A DNA stretch of 28,166 nucleotides, taken from assembly GCA_029245825.1 (NCBI GenBank), contig JAQWON010000031.1, positions 1 through 28,166 on the forward strand. The letters are read 5' to 3'. Source of the DNA: Flavobacteriaceae bacterium (lineage in GTDB: Bacteria > Bacteroidota > Bacteroidia > Flavobacteriales > Flavobacteriaceae). Position 1 is the first letter of the stretch; every line of letters begins with the position of its first letter. The translations under genes and the position numbers were made by a program. Of this stretch, positions 16,963 to 24,363 are shown in pieces. Under the pieces are notes generated by a model. It was not told the DNA's origin, searched no databases, and saw only the letters and a list, made by a program, of their open reading frames with translations.

Positions 16963-18024
16963 ATGGGACTTAAAATTACAGGAACCGGCTCATCTATCCC
17001 TAAAATCACTCAAGAAAATGATTCTTTTTCCGATCATAATTTTTATGACATCGATGGGAAAAAATTTGAAATTGAAAACCAAACCATAATTGAAAAATTT
17101 AAATCAATAACTGGTATCAGGCAAAGAAAATATGCGCTACCTAATCAAAATACTTCAGATCTAGCTTTTGAGGCTTCTGAAATTGCTATAAATGATGCCA
17201 AAATTGATCCTGAAACTCTAGATTATATTATACTCGCTCACAATTTTGGTGATATTTCATCAAATAGCAATCAACCTGATACGCTTCCAAGTCTAGCATC
17301 TAGGGTAAAAGCAAAATTAAAAATCCAAAATCCAAATTGCGTAGCTTACGATATTTTATGTGGGTGCCCTGGATGGGTTGAAGGTATGATTCAAGCAAAT
17401 GCATTTATCAAAGCCAAAATGGCGAAAAAATGTCTGATAATAGGAGCTGATACGTTATCAAGAGTTGTTGATGTCTACGATCGTGATTCCATGATTTACG
17501 CTGATGGCGCTGGAGCAACTATTTTAGAATCGACGAATGAAGAAGGTGGAATATTATCATATAGTTCCGCAACATATAGTTCAAATAATGAAACAGGATT
17601 TCTTTATTATGGAAATTCTAATAACCAAAGTCATGATCAAAATGAAAAATTCATTAAAATGTTTGGTCGCAAAGTTTATGAATTTGCCTTAAATCATGTC
17701 CCAGAAGCAATGAAAAATTGTTTTGAAAAATCAAAAAGGGACATAGATGAACTTAAAAAAGTGTTTCTTCACCAAGCAAATAATAAAATGGATGAAAGTA
17801 TAATCAAAAGATTTTACAGGCAATATAAAAAACAAATGCCAGAGAATGTTCTCCCAATGAATATTGATGAATATGGTAATAGTTCAGTTGCAACTGTTCC
17901 AACTCTGTTTGATCTTGTTCTAAAAAATAATTACAAAGGACACGATTTGAATCAAGGAGATATTATTATTTTTGCAAGTGTTGGTGCTGGAATGAACATA
18001 AATGCTATTACTTACCAAATCTAA
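16963..18024 (+). CDS. FabH-like 3-oxoacyl-ACP synthase III family protein
   Basis: This thiolase-fold condensing enzyme of 353 residues has the FabH triad: C135 in DILCGCPGW, H270 in FLHQANN and N306 in EYGNSSVA. It should join an acyl-CoA primer to malonyl-ACP or make a related Claisen condensation. The pocket sequence differs clearly from housekeeping FabH (normally AACAGF around the cysteine), and the protein is longer than E. coli FabH. It could be a paralogue with a different acyl substrate. I start it at ATG 16963 (MGLKITGTGSSIP), rather than a TTG at 16951, because this puts the typical N-terminal strand first and agrees with the promoter position. Confidence 0.85.
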   Translation: MGLKITGTGSSIPKITQENDSFSDHNFYDIDGKKFEIENQTIIEKFKSITGIRQRKYALPNQNTSDLAFEASEIAINDAKIDPETLDYIILAHNFGDISSNSNQPDTLPSLASRVKAKLKIQNPNCVAYDILCGCPGWVEGMIQANAFIKAKMAKKCLIIGADTLSRVVDVYDRDSMIYADGAGATILESTNEEGGILSYSSATYSSNNETGFLYYGNSNNQSHDQNEKFIKMFGRKVYEFALNHVPEAMKNCFEKSKRDIDELKKVFLHQANNKMDESIIKRFYRQYKKQMPENVLPMNIDEYGNSSVATVPTLFDLVLKNNYKGHDLNQGDIIIFASVGAGMNINAITYQI

Positions 18025-18080
18025 AAATATTATTTACAGTCCATATTAGCTAATATTTATTTTCCTGGTTTTATTTTTCA

Positions 18081-18088
18081 TAAATTTG
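18081..18088 (+). promoter_or_regulatory. Candidate -7 element of mlaE-mlaF
   Basis: TAAATTTG is an exact TAnnTTTG match ending eight bases before the mlaE ATG. If initiation occurs at the usual distance, the transcript starts within a few bases of the start codon. No TTG is seen at the usual spacing. Confidence 0.4.
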
Positions 18089-18096
18089 ATTAGAAG

Positions 18097-18855
18097 ATGA
18101 AAATACTTTATCATATTGGCGGTTACTTTTATCATATTGGCGGTTACTTTATAATGCTTCGAAAAGTCTTTGGAAAGTTTACAAAATGGAATGTATTAAA
18201 AAATCTAATATTAAGAGAAATAGACGTTCTAATAATTGGATCATTAGGAATAGTTTCTTTCATTTCTTTTTTTGTTGGCGGTGTTGTTTCCATCCAAACA
18301 GCGTTAAATCTTGAAAATCCATTATTACCTAAAAATTTAATTGGTTTTACAACCAGACAATCAGTTATTTTAGAATTTGCTCCAACTTTTATATCGGTTA
18401 TTATGGCAGGCAAAGTAGGATCCTTTATAACTTCTAGTCTTGGCACAATGAAAGTCACAGAACAAATTGATGCTCTTGAAGTTATGGGAATTAATACTTT
18501 TAATTACCTAATTTTTCCAAAAATTATAGCTCTACTTTTCTATCCATTTGTAATAACAGTATCAATGTTTCTAGGAATAATTGGCGGATATGTTGCCTCA
18601 ATTTATGGCGGATTTTGCACAAGTACAGATTTTATTGAGGGGATTCAAATTGATTTTACCCCATTTCATGTTAGCTATGCATTTATAAAAACTTTTCTTT
18701 TCGCTTTTATATTAGCATCTGTTCCATCATATCATGGCTACTTTTTAAAAGGAGGAGCGCTTGAAGTTGGAAAAGCTAGCACAACTTCATTTGTTTGGAC
18801 AAGTGTGGTAATAATAATAACTAATTACATAGTTACTCAATTGCTCCTAACCTAA
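18097..18855 (+). CDS. mlaE: MlaE-type ABC transporter permease for lipid transport
   Basis: MlaE is the inner-membrane permease of MCE-type phospholipid transporters that move lipids between inner and outer membranes. The 252-residue protein has about five or six hydrophobic segments. The conserved blocks FFVGGVVSIQTALNL, FAPTFISVIMAGKVGSFITSSLGTM and EQIDALEVMGIN identify the family. Its first codons contain a perfect tandem duplication that encodes YHIGGYF twice. Relatives have a single GKYFLML-like stretch, so the second copy (HIGGYFIML) is probably the ancestral one. Translation may start at 18097, or at the ATG at 18154 after the repeats. It overlaps mlaF by one base. No MlaD (MCE) gene is in the window. 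Confidence 0.92.
   Translation: MKILYHIGGYFYHIGGYFIMLRKVFGKFTKWNVLKNLILREIDVLIIGSLGIVSFISFFVGGVVSIQTALNLENPLLPKNLIGFTTRQSVILEFAPTFISVIMAGKVGSFITSSLGTMKVTEQIDALEVMGINTFNYLIFPKIIALLFYPFVITVSMFLGIIGGYVASIYGGFCTSTDFIEGIQIDFTPFHVSYAFIKTFLFAFILASVPSYHGYFLKGGALEVGKASTTSFVWTSVVIIITNYIVTQLLLT
18109..18150 (+). repeat. Perfect 21-bp tandem duplication in the mlaE 5' end
   Basis: Two adjacent identical copies (18109-18129 and 18130-18150) of a 21-base unit beginning TATCATATTGG and ending TTACTTT. The unit is seven codons, so the reading frame of mlaE is kept. There is no divergence between copies, which suggests a recent event. Confidence 0.97.
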
Positions 18856-19616
18856 TGATTAAAATTGAAAACATATCTAAATATTTTAATGAAACAAAAG
18901 TTCTTGAAGATATCTCAACTCATTTTGAAAGAGGTAAAACAAACTTAATAATAGGTCAAAGTGGATCTGGAAAGACTGTTTTGCTAAAATGTATTTTGGG
19001 TCTTTTTGATGCTAGTAAAGGAGAAATTTTTTTTGAAAATCAATCTTTAAATAAGATGAACTCAAAACAAAGAAGTATACTACGGCAAGAAATAGGTATG
19101 GTTTTCCAGGGTAGCGCTCTTTTTGATTCAATGACAGTTGAAGAAAATATTATGTTCCCCATGAAAATGCTTACCAAAAAAAGTGCTGATGAAATAAAAA
19201 TGAGATCAAATGAGGTTATAAAACGTGTAAATCTAATTAATTCAAACAAAAAATTTCCTTCCGAAATTTCTGGAGGAATGAAAAAAAGAGTTGCAATTGC
19301 TAGAGCCATTGTAATGAATCCAAAATATCTTTTCTGTGATGAGCCAAATTCTGGTCTTGATCCAAAAACTGCAATTCTTATTGATAACTTAATTCAAGAA
19401 ATTACTAAAGAATACAAAATAACCACTTTAATTAACACTCATGACATGAATTCTGTTATGGAAATAGGAGAAAAAATTATTTTCCTGGAAAATGGTAAAA
19501 AAGGATGGGAAGGAACAAATAAAGAAGTGTTTAAGACAGAAAATAAAGGAGTAGAAAATTTTGTTTATTCCTCGGAGCTTTTTAAAAAAGTAAGAAAAGT
19601 ATATCTCAAACCATAG
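18855..19616 (+). CDS. mlaF: MlaF-type ABC transporter ATP-binding protein
   Basis: This is the ATPase partner of MlaE. The 253-residue protein has Walker A GQSGSGKT at residues 34-41, a Q-loop (MVFQGSALFDSMTVEEN), the signature ISGGMKKRVAIARA, Walker B YLFCDEP followed by NSGLDP, and the switch histidine in NTHDM. The SALFDSMTV text and the MKKR signature are typical of the MCE-transporter branch and not of sugar or amino-acid importers. The start codon overlaps the mlaE stop, so the two are translationally coupled. The stop codon lies one base from the end of the convergent SprT gene. Confidence 0.93.
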   Translation: MIKIENISKYFNETKVLEDISTHFERGKTNLIIGQSGSGKTVLLKCILGLFDASKGEIFFENQSLNKMNSKQRSILRQEIGMVFQGSALFDSMTVEENIMFPMKMLTKKSADEIKMRSNEVIKRVNLINSNKKFPSEISGGMKKRVAIARAIVMNPKYLFCDEPNSGLDPKTAILIDNLIQEITKEYKITTLINTHDMNSVMEIGEKIIFLENGKKGWEGTNKEVFKTENKGVENFVYSSELFKKVRKVYLKP

Positions 19617-19639
19617 TTTAGTATATTAATATGGGTTTT
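19608..19639. terminator. Imperfect hairpin at the mlaF/SprT convergence
   Basis: AAACCATA (19608-19615) pairs with TATGGGTTT (19630-19638), with one bulged G, around a 14-base loop, and a short T run follows on the plus strand. It lies where the two convergent genes meet, so it may stop transcription from either side. The stem is short, so the call is weak. Confidence 0.3.
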
Positions 19640-20232
19640 ACCTTTGCGCTAGCATTAAATAAATATCTTTTTTTTGAATATATTTCTTGACAAAGGTATC
19701 GCTTAAACCTCTTCTCATATACTATAAACTTTTTACCATTATATATTTCAAATGCAGAACCCTTTTCAAGCTCAAAAATATGCCTTTTACCATCATTTTC
19801 ATCATACTTACTTAGAGCAATTGATAAATCAAAGTCACTGTCTGAACTTGCTTTAGGGTTCTTAAAGTGATCAAATAAGAGAATTAGAAGATGATCAGGA
19901 AAGATGCTTTTAATAAGAAAAGGTTTAATCAAACCTTTAAATGTCTTTTTCCAATAATTACCATGAGGTTTTATATTTAATCCATATTTTTCATACGCTG
20001 CCAAATGAGATAATTCATGAATTAAAGTAATTAAAAACCTGTATTTATTTGGAGTTTTGTTTATCGATATTTGGCGTATTTCATTTGATAAAATTCTAAA
20101 ATCACCGTGTTTAGTATATCTCTTGGATGAAATTTTGATAAATACATTCCATTTGCTTAGATAATTTAATACTAATGGAACAGATTTTTTTGGCAGGTAG
20201 GGTTTTAGAATTGAAATTTGACTAACAAACAC
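19618..20232 (-). CDS. SprT-like zinc metalloprotease domain protein
   Basis: This 204-residue cytoplasmic protein has the zinc motif HELSH (H72, E73, H76) in LITLIHELSHLAAYEKYG, followed by HGNYWKKTFKGL, which matches the SprT-like domain. There is no signal peptide. The eukaryotic relative SPRTN cuts DNA-protein crosslinks, but bacterial SprT proteins have no firmly known function, so I give none. The C-terminal part (about 130-204), with several aromatic and basic residues, resembles the small C-terminal region of the family, but the usual four-cysteine zinc ribbon is not evident: there is only one cysteine in the region. It follows pdhC by 16 bases and probably shares its transcript. Confidence 0.8.
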   Translation of the reverse strand: MFVSQISILKPYLPKKSVPLVLNYLSKWNVFIKISSKRYTKHGDFRILSNEIRQISINKTPNKYRFLITLIHELSHLAAYEKYGLNIKPHGNYWKKTFKGLIKPFLIKSIFPDHLLILLFDHFKNPKASSDSDFDLSIALSKYDENDGKRHIFELEKGSAFEIYNGKKFIVYEKRFKRYLCQEIYSKKRYLFNASAKVKPILIY

Positions 20233-20248
20233 TTATTAAAAATTAAAA

Positions 20249-21865
20249 TTATGAAATCAATAAGGTTATTGGATTCTCTATATAATTTCTGAGTGTTTGC
20301 AAAAATAGTGATCCTGTAACCCCATCAACTGACCTATGATCACATGCAAGAGTTAACTTCATAACATTTCCGACAATAATTTGTCCATTTTTCACTACAG
20401 GTTTAGAAATAATTGCTCCAATAGATAATATTGCAGAATTTGGTTGATTTATTATTGATGTAAATTCATATATATCAAACATTCCAAGATTTGAAACAGT
20501 AAAGGTGCTTCCTTCAATTTCCGTGGGTTTTAATTTTTTATCTTTTGCTCTTGAAGAAAAATCTTTTACAATGTTTCCTATTTGTCTTATGTCCATTTCA
20601 TCAGCAAATTTTATAACAGGAACAACTAAACCATCATCAACTGCAACTGCAACTCCTAAATGAATATGAGTATATTGCAAAATACTTTCATCTTTCCATT
20701 GACTATTAACTTTTGGATGTTTTTTTAGAGCTAATGCACAAGCCTTTAAAATTATATCATTGAAAGATATTTTAGTATTTGGAACTGAATTAAATTGATT
20801 TCTAAAAGCTATAGCATTATCCATATCAAACTCTACAGATAGATAATAATGTGGAGCTGTAAATTTTGATAATGACAGTCTTTTAGCAATTGCTTTTCTC
20901 ATCGATGAGTTTGGAATTTCATCATGCTTTTCAACTCCCTTAGGTAAAATAGTTTCTGATGAGAATTTTTCAGAAAAAGCAATTTCACTTACATCTCGCT
21001 TTATTATCCTTCCAGAATCACCTGTGCCTTTGATGCGAGATAGATTTATTCCTTTCTCTGCAGCTATTCTTTTTGCTAGGGGAGAAACAAGAATTCTGCC
21101 GTTTTCAGATCTTTCTATTTTATTTTCTTCTTTGATGTCAGTCTCTAATATTGTTTCAACACTATTAGAAATTAACTCTTCTTTAGATTGTTCTTTTTTA
21201 TCAATTATTTTTTCATCTGATTTTTTAGATGAAATAATAATTTTATCTATTACTTTCTGATCAATTTTAGCATCTCCAATTATTGCCAAAACATCATCTA
21301 CTTTAGCAGATTCACCCTCATTTATTCCAATATGCAACAATGTTCCAGAATAAAATGACTCGAATTCCATAGTAGCTTTGTCCGTTTCAATGTCTGCTAA
21401 TATATCTCCCTCTTTAATTTTTTCTCCGACTTTTATATTCCATTTTGCAACAGTTCCTTCTTCCATCGTATCACTTAAACGTGGCATTTTCACTATTTCA
21501 ATATCATCAGGAAGAACTGTTTGATCATTATTTTCAGGTTTCTCTAAATTATCTTTTTGTGAATCCAATTCATTTTTTTCAATTTTGTCTTTTAATTCTG
21601 GGTTAATCATTATAGAAATATCTTCACCTTTTTTACCAATTATTGCTAACAAACTATCTACAGGAGCTGAATCTCCCTCTGAAATTCCAATATGAAGTAT
21701 TTCTCCCTCTTGGAAAGATTCAAATTCCATAGTGGCCTTATCTGTTTCAATCTCAGCTAAAATATCCCCTTCTTTAACTTGGTCACCAACCTTTTTAAAC
21801 CATTTTGTAACAGTACCTTCCTCCATTGTATCACTAAGACGAGGCATATTTATTATTTCAGCCAT
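20249..21865 (-). CDS. pdhC: Pyruvate dehydrogenase E2, dihydrolipoyl acetyltransferase with two lipoyl domains
   Basis: E2 accepts the acetyl group from E1 on a lipoyl arm and transfers it to CoA. The 538-residue protein has two nearly identical lipoyl domains (lipoylated lysines K43 and K163, each in IETDKATMEFES), with an acidic/lysine-rich linker between and after them. A peripheral subunit-binding domain follows (VSPLAKRIAAEKGINLSRIKGTG, near 258-295), then the catalytic domain with the active-site DHRSVDG near the C terminus. It begins three bases after pdhA, so the pair is an operon. The E1 beta and E3 genes are not in the window. Confidence 0.95.
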   Translation of the reverse strand: MAEIINMPRLSDTMEEGTVTKWFKKVGDQVKEGDILAEIETDKATMEFESFQEGEILHIGISEGDSAPVDSLLAIIGKKGEDISIMINPELKDKIEKNELDSQKDNLEKPENNDQTVLPDDIEIVKMPRLSDTMEEGTVAKWNIKVGEKIKEGDILADIETDKATMEFESFYSGTLLHIGINEGESAKVDDVLAIIGDAKIDQKVIDKIIISSKKSDEKIIDKKEQSKEELISNSVETILETDIKEENKIERSENGRILVSPLAKRIAAEKGINLSRIKGTGDSGRIIKRDVSEIAFSEKFSSETILPKGVEKHDEIPNSSMRKAIAKRLSLSKFTAPHYYLSVEFDMDNAIAFRNQFNSVPNTKISFNDIILKACALALKKHPKVNSQWKDESILQYTHIHLGVAVAVDDGLVVPVIKFADEMDIRQIGNIVKDFSSRAKDKKLKPTEIEGSTFTVSNLGMFDIYEFTSIINQPNSAILSIGAIISKPVVKNGQIIVGNVMKLTLACDHRSVDGVTGSLFLQTLRNYIENPITLLIS

Positions 21866-21868
21866 TCT

Positions 21869-22870
21869 TTAACTCAATTTATGTTTTATAAAAGGATAAT
21901 CTTTTTGATCGTAAACTGAATCATAAAGAACTGATTTTTCAGGATAGGGAGAGTCTTCAGCAAATCTCTCACATTCATCAATTCTATCTTTTACTTTTTT
22001 ATCGATAGATTCAATTTCTTTGTTAGTTAAATACTTTTTTTTAACAATAACATCTTTTACTTTAAAAATAGGATCTATTTTCTTGTATTCTTCAACTTCT
22101 TCTTTAGTTCTATAATGCTGAGCATCTGACATTGAATGCCCTCTATATCTATATGTTTTAGCTTCTAAAAAAGATGGTCCGCCTCCACTTCTTGCAAGAT
22201 TTATAGCTTTATGAATAGATTTTGCAGATTTAACAGGGTCCATTCCATCAAATGGCTCACAAGGAATATCATAACCTAAACCTAGTTTCCATATTTCTTC
22301 ATTAGTAGATGTTCTAGAAACAGATGTCCCCATAGCATAACCATTATTTTCTACAATAAAAATAACGGGGAGTTTCCATAGTGTAGCTAAATTTAATGTC
22401 TCATGAAGAGAACCTTGTCTAACAGCACCATCACCCATGAAACAAAGAGTTACTATATCTCTGTTAAAATACTTGTCACCAAATGCCATTCCTGCTCCTA
22501 ATGGGATTTGACCTCCTACAATACCATGTCCCCCATAAAATCGATGTTCTTTTGAAAAAATGTGCATGGAACCACCAAGCCCTGATGAAGTTCCTGTGGC
22601 TTTACCTAAAAGCTCAGCCATAACTTTCTTAGGATCCTCCCCCATTCCAATTGGCTGCACATGATTCCTGTAGGCTGTTATCATCCTATCTTTACCCAAC
22701 TCCATTGCCTGCAAAGAACCAGCTAGAACTGCCTCTTGACCATTGTACAAATGAAGAAAACCTCTTATTTTTTGTTTAATGTATAAAGCAGCTAGTTTAT
22801 CTTCGAATTTTCGCCAAAAAAGCATGTCTTCATACCATTTTATGTAAGTTTTATTTGTTATTTTCTCCAT
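21869..22870 (-). CDS. pdhA: Pyruvate dehydrogenase E1 component, alpha subunit
   Basis: This is the thiamine diphosphate-binding alpha subunit of the E1 heterotetramer that decarboxylates pyruvate. The 333-residue protein has the TPP motif GDGAVRQGSLHETLNLA ending in VENNGYAMG, the phosphorylation-loop region RYRGHSMSDAQHYR, and HLYNGQEAV near the N terminus. The beta subunit must be encoded elsewhere, an arrangement I recall from other flavobacteria. A TAATTTTG element lies 37 bases upstream. The upstream neighbour on the same strand is porV, 110 bases away. Confidence 0.94.
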   Translation of the reverse strand: MEKITNKTYIKWYEDMLFWRKFEDKLAALYIKQKIRGFLHLYNGQEAVLAGSLQAMELGKDRMITAYRNHVQPIGMGEDPKKVMAELLGKATGTSSGLGGSMHIFSKEHRFYGGHGIVGGQIPLGAGMAFGDKYFNRDIVTLCFMGDGAVRQGSLHETLNLATLWKLPVIFIVENNGYAMGTSVSRTSTNEEIWKLGLGYDIPCEPFDGMDPVKSAKSIHKAINLARSGGGPSFLEAKTYRYRGHSMSDAQHYRTKEEVEEYKKIDPIFKVKDVIVKKKYLTNKEIESIDKKVKDRIDECERFAEDSPYPEKSVLYDSVYDQKDYPFIKHKLS

Positions 22871-22907
22871 TTGAAAGTAATATAAAAATTTAGATCTTAT
22901 TACTACT

Positions 22908-22915
22908 CAAAATTA
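22908..22915 (-). promoter_or_regulatory. Candidate -7 element of pdhA-pdhC
   Basis: TAATTTTG on the minus strand is an exact TAnnTTTG match, 37 bases before the pdhA ATG. There is no TTG at the usual distance, so support is partial. Confidence 0.35.
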
Positions 22916-22980
22916 CTGAATTCTTCTATTTTCTGGAATTTTAAAATGAAATTATTTATATACACCCTATTCTTAAGGTA

Positions 22981-24174
22981 TTAGTCCTCAATTATATTTT
23001 CATTTTTGTTTGAATTTATATTAAAGGTTAATGAAAATCTTAGAGTGTTTTCAAGGGGGTTTCTAATCCTAGCAGTTGAAAAAAGATAGGAAATATCAAT
23101 TTTGGTAAAATTTAAACTAAATCCTGTTCCTAAAGTAATATATCTTCTTGAACCTTTTTGCTCACTCTCATTAAAGTATCCTGTTCGAAATGCTATTGTA
23201 TTATTGAATAAATATTCAAATCCTAAGGCCCAAGTTACCTCTTTTAATTCTTCACTAACTCCATCTGGTGCGTCATTAAAAGATCTGAAAATACCAGTCA
23301 AAAAATTAATGTCTGGTTGCTTATATCCTATAAATTCATTTTCATCATTATAACTAGCAACAGGAGATGGAACAAGTAATTTTGAAGCCTCAAGATGAAT
23401 TCCTAATAAATTATTATCATCAAAAACAATATCAAACCCTGAGCCAATTCTTAGATTTGTTGGAATAAAATTCATCTGACCGCCTTCGTCATATTTTAAT
23501 CTTGGGCCAATATTTGAAATATTGAATCCAATTCTCAATCTAGAGGAATTGTTATAAAAATCAAATAGATCACTCTTATAAAATCCTGCTATATCAACAC
23601 CTAAACTATTTGCAGATGTTGCATCCACATCCATAGAAATTTTTAGATCAGACCTAATAAATCTACCACCAACGGACAGCGAAAATTTTTCACTTAATTT
23701 CAAAGCGTATGAAATATCTAAAGTCAATTCATTGGGTCTTTGCACACCTTGATCAACTATTGACCCTCCAACTATTTCATTAAATTGGATGTCACCAAGA
23801 CTAAAATACTTCAAACTTCCCGCCCATGAACTTCTTTCACTAATTTGTCTATAATAAGTCAAGTTTCCAAGAAAAATGTCATCAACTAATTGACTCAAAT
23901 AGGGGGTGTAACTAATTCCAAAGCCACTATTTGAATCTGTAAAAACATATTTTGCAGGATTCCACTGTTGGGAAAAAGCATCTGCGGAAGATGCTACCCC
24001 TAATTCACCCATCCCAGCTGCCCTGGCGTCAGGAGTGATTAATAAAAATGGCACACCGGTTGTAATTACTCTGTCAGTGGATTGAGAAAAAATAATAAGT
24101 GGACATAAAAAAACCACTAAATTTTTAATTTGATTTAAAGGAATCTGAAAAAATACTTCTTTAAAAGTATGCAT
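22981..24174 (-). CDS. porV: Type IX secretion outer-membrane protein PorV (LptO)
   Basis: PorV is a FadL-like outer-membrane beta barrel that takes type IX secretion cargo from the translocon and delivers it to the PorU sortase. The 397-residue protein has a signal peptide (hydrophobic stretch NLVVFLCPLIIFSQS, ending near residue 32). The signature TTGVPFLLITPDARAAGMGELGVA, followed by ADAFSQQWNPAKY, is nearly identical to known PorV proteins, and alternating beta strands run to the C terminus. It is divergent from gldJ. No porU gene lies between them. Only one in-frame ATG fits the signal peptide. Confidence 0.93.
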   Translation of the reverse strand: MHTFKEVFFQIPLNQIKNLVVFLCPLIIFSQSTDRVITTGVPFLLITPDARAAGMGELGVASSADAFSQQWNPAKYVFTDSNSGFGISYTPYLSQLVDDIFLGNLTYYRQISERSSWAGSLKYFSLGDIQFNEIVGGSIVDQGVQRPNELTLDISYALKLSEKFSLSVGGRFIRSDLKISMDVDATSANSLGVDIAGFYKSDLFDFYNNSSRLRIGFNISNIGPRLKYDEGGQMNFIPTNLRIGSGFDIVFDDNNLLGIHLEASKLLVPSPVASYNDENEFIGYKQPDINFLTGIFRSFNDAPDGVSEELKEVTWALGFEYLFNNTIAFRTGYFNESEQKGSRRYITLGTGFSLNFTKIDISYLFSTARIRNPLENTLRFSLTFNINSNKNENIIED

Positions 24175-24363
24175 AACTATTTTTAAACGTTTTTAACTTA
24201 AATTTGTTGTGTAAAAACAGTGTTTGTGGGACTTGAAATTATTTTACTATCTAAATAATAAACAGCGAATAATTTCGTTATATCCTAGTAAATCAAATCA
24301 AATGATTTATGAAAATTATTTTGAAATCCTTATATATTAGTATATTGCACGGAAATTAATATT
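24175..24363. other. Divergent porV-gldJ intergenic region
   Basis: This 189-base region is the largest gap in the window. I see no coding remnant of porU. It contains AAACGTTT (an 8-base palindrome, about 24184-24191) near the porV start. A dyad of AAATCA (24295-24300) and TGATTT (24303-24308) lies just upstream of the gldJ promoter. No promoter for porV is evident. Confidence 0.6.
24321..24348 (+). promoter_or_regulatory. Candidate promoter of gldJ-murF
   Basis: TTG (24321-24323) is followed after 17 bases by TATATTGC (24341-24348), close to TAnnTTTG. The element ends 15 bases before the gldJ ATG, giving a leader of about ten bases. Confidence 0.5.
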
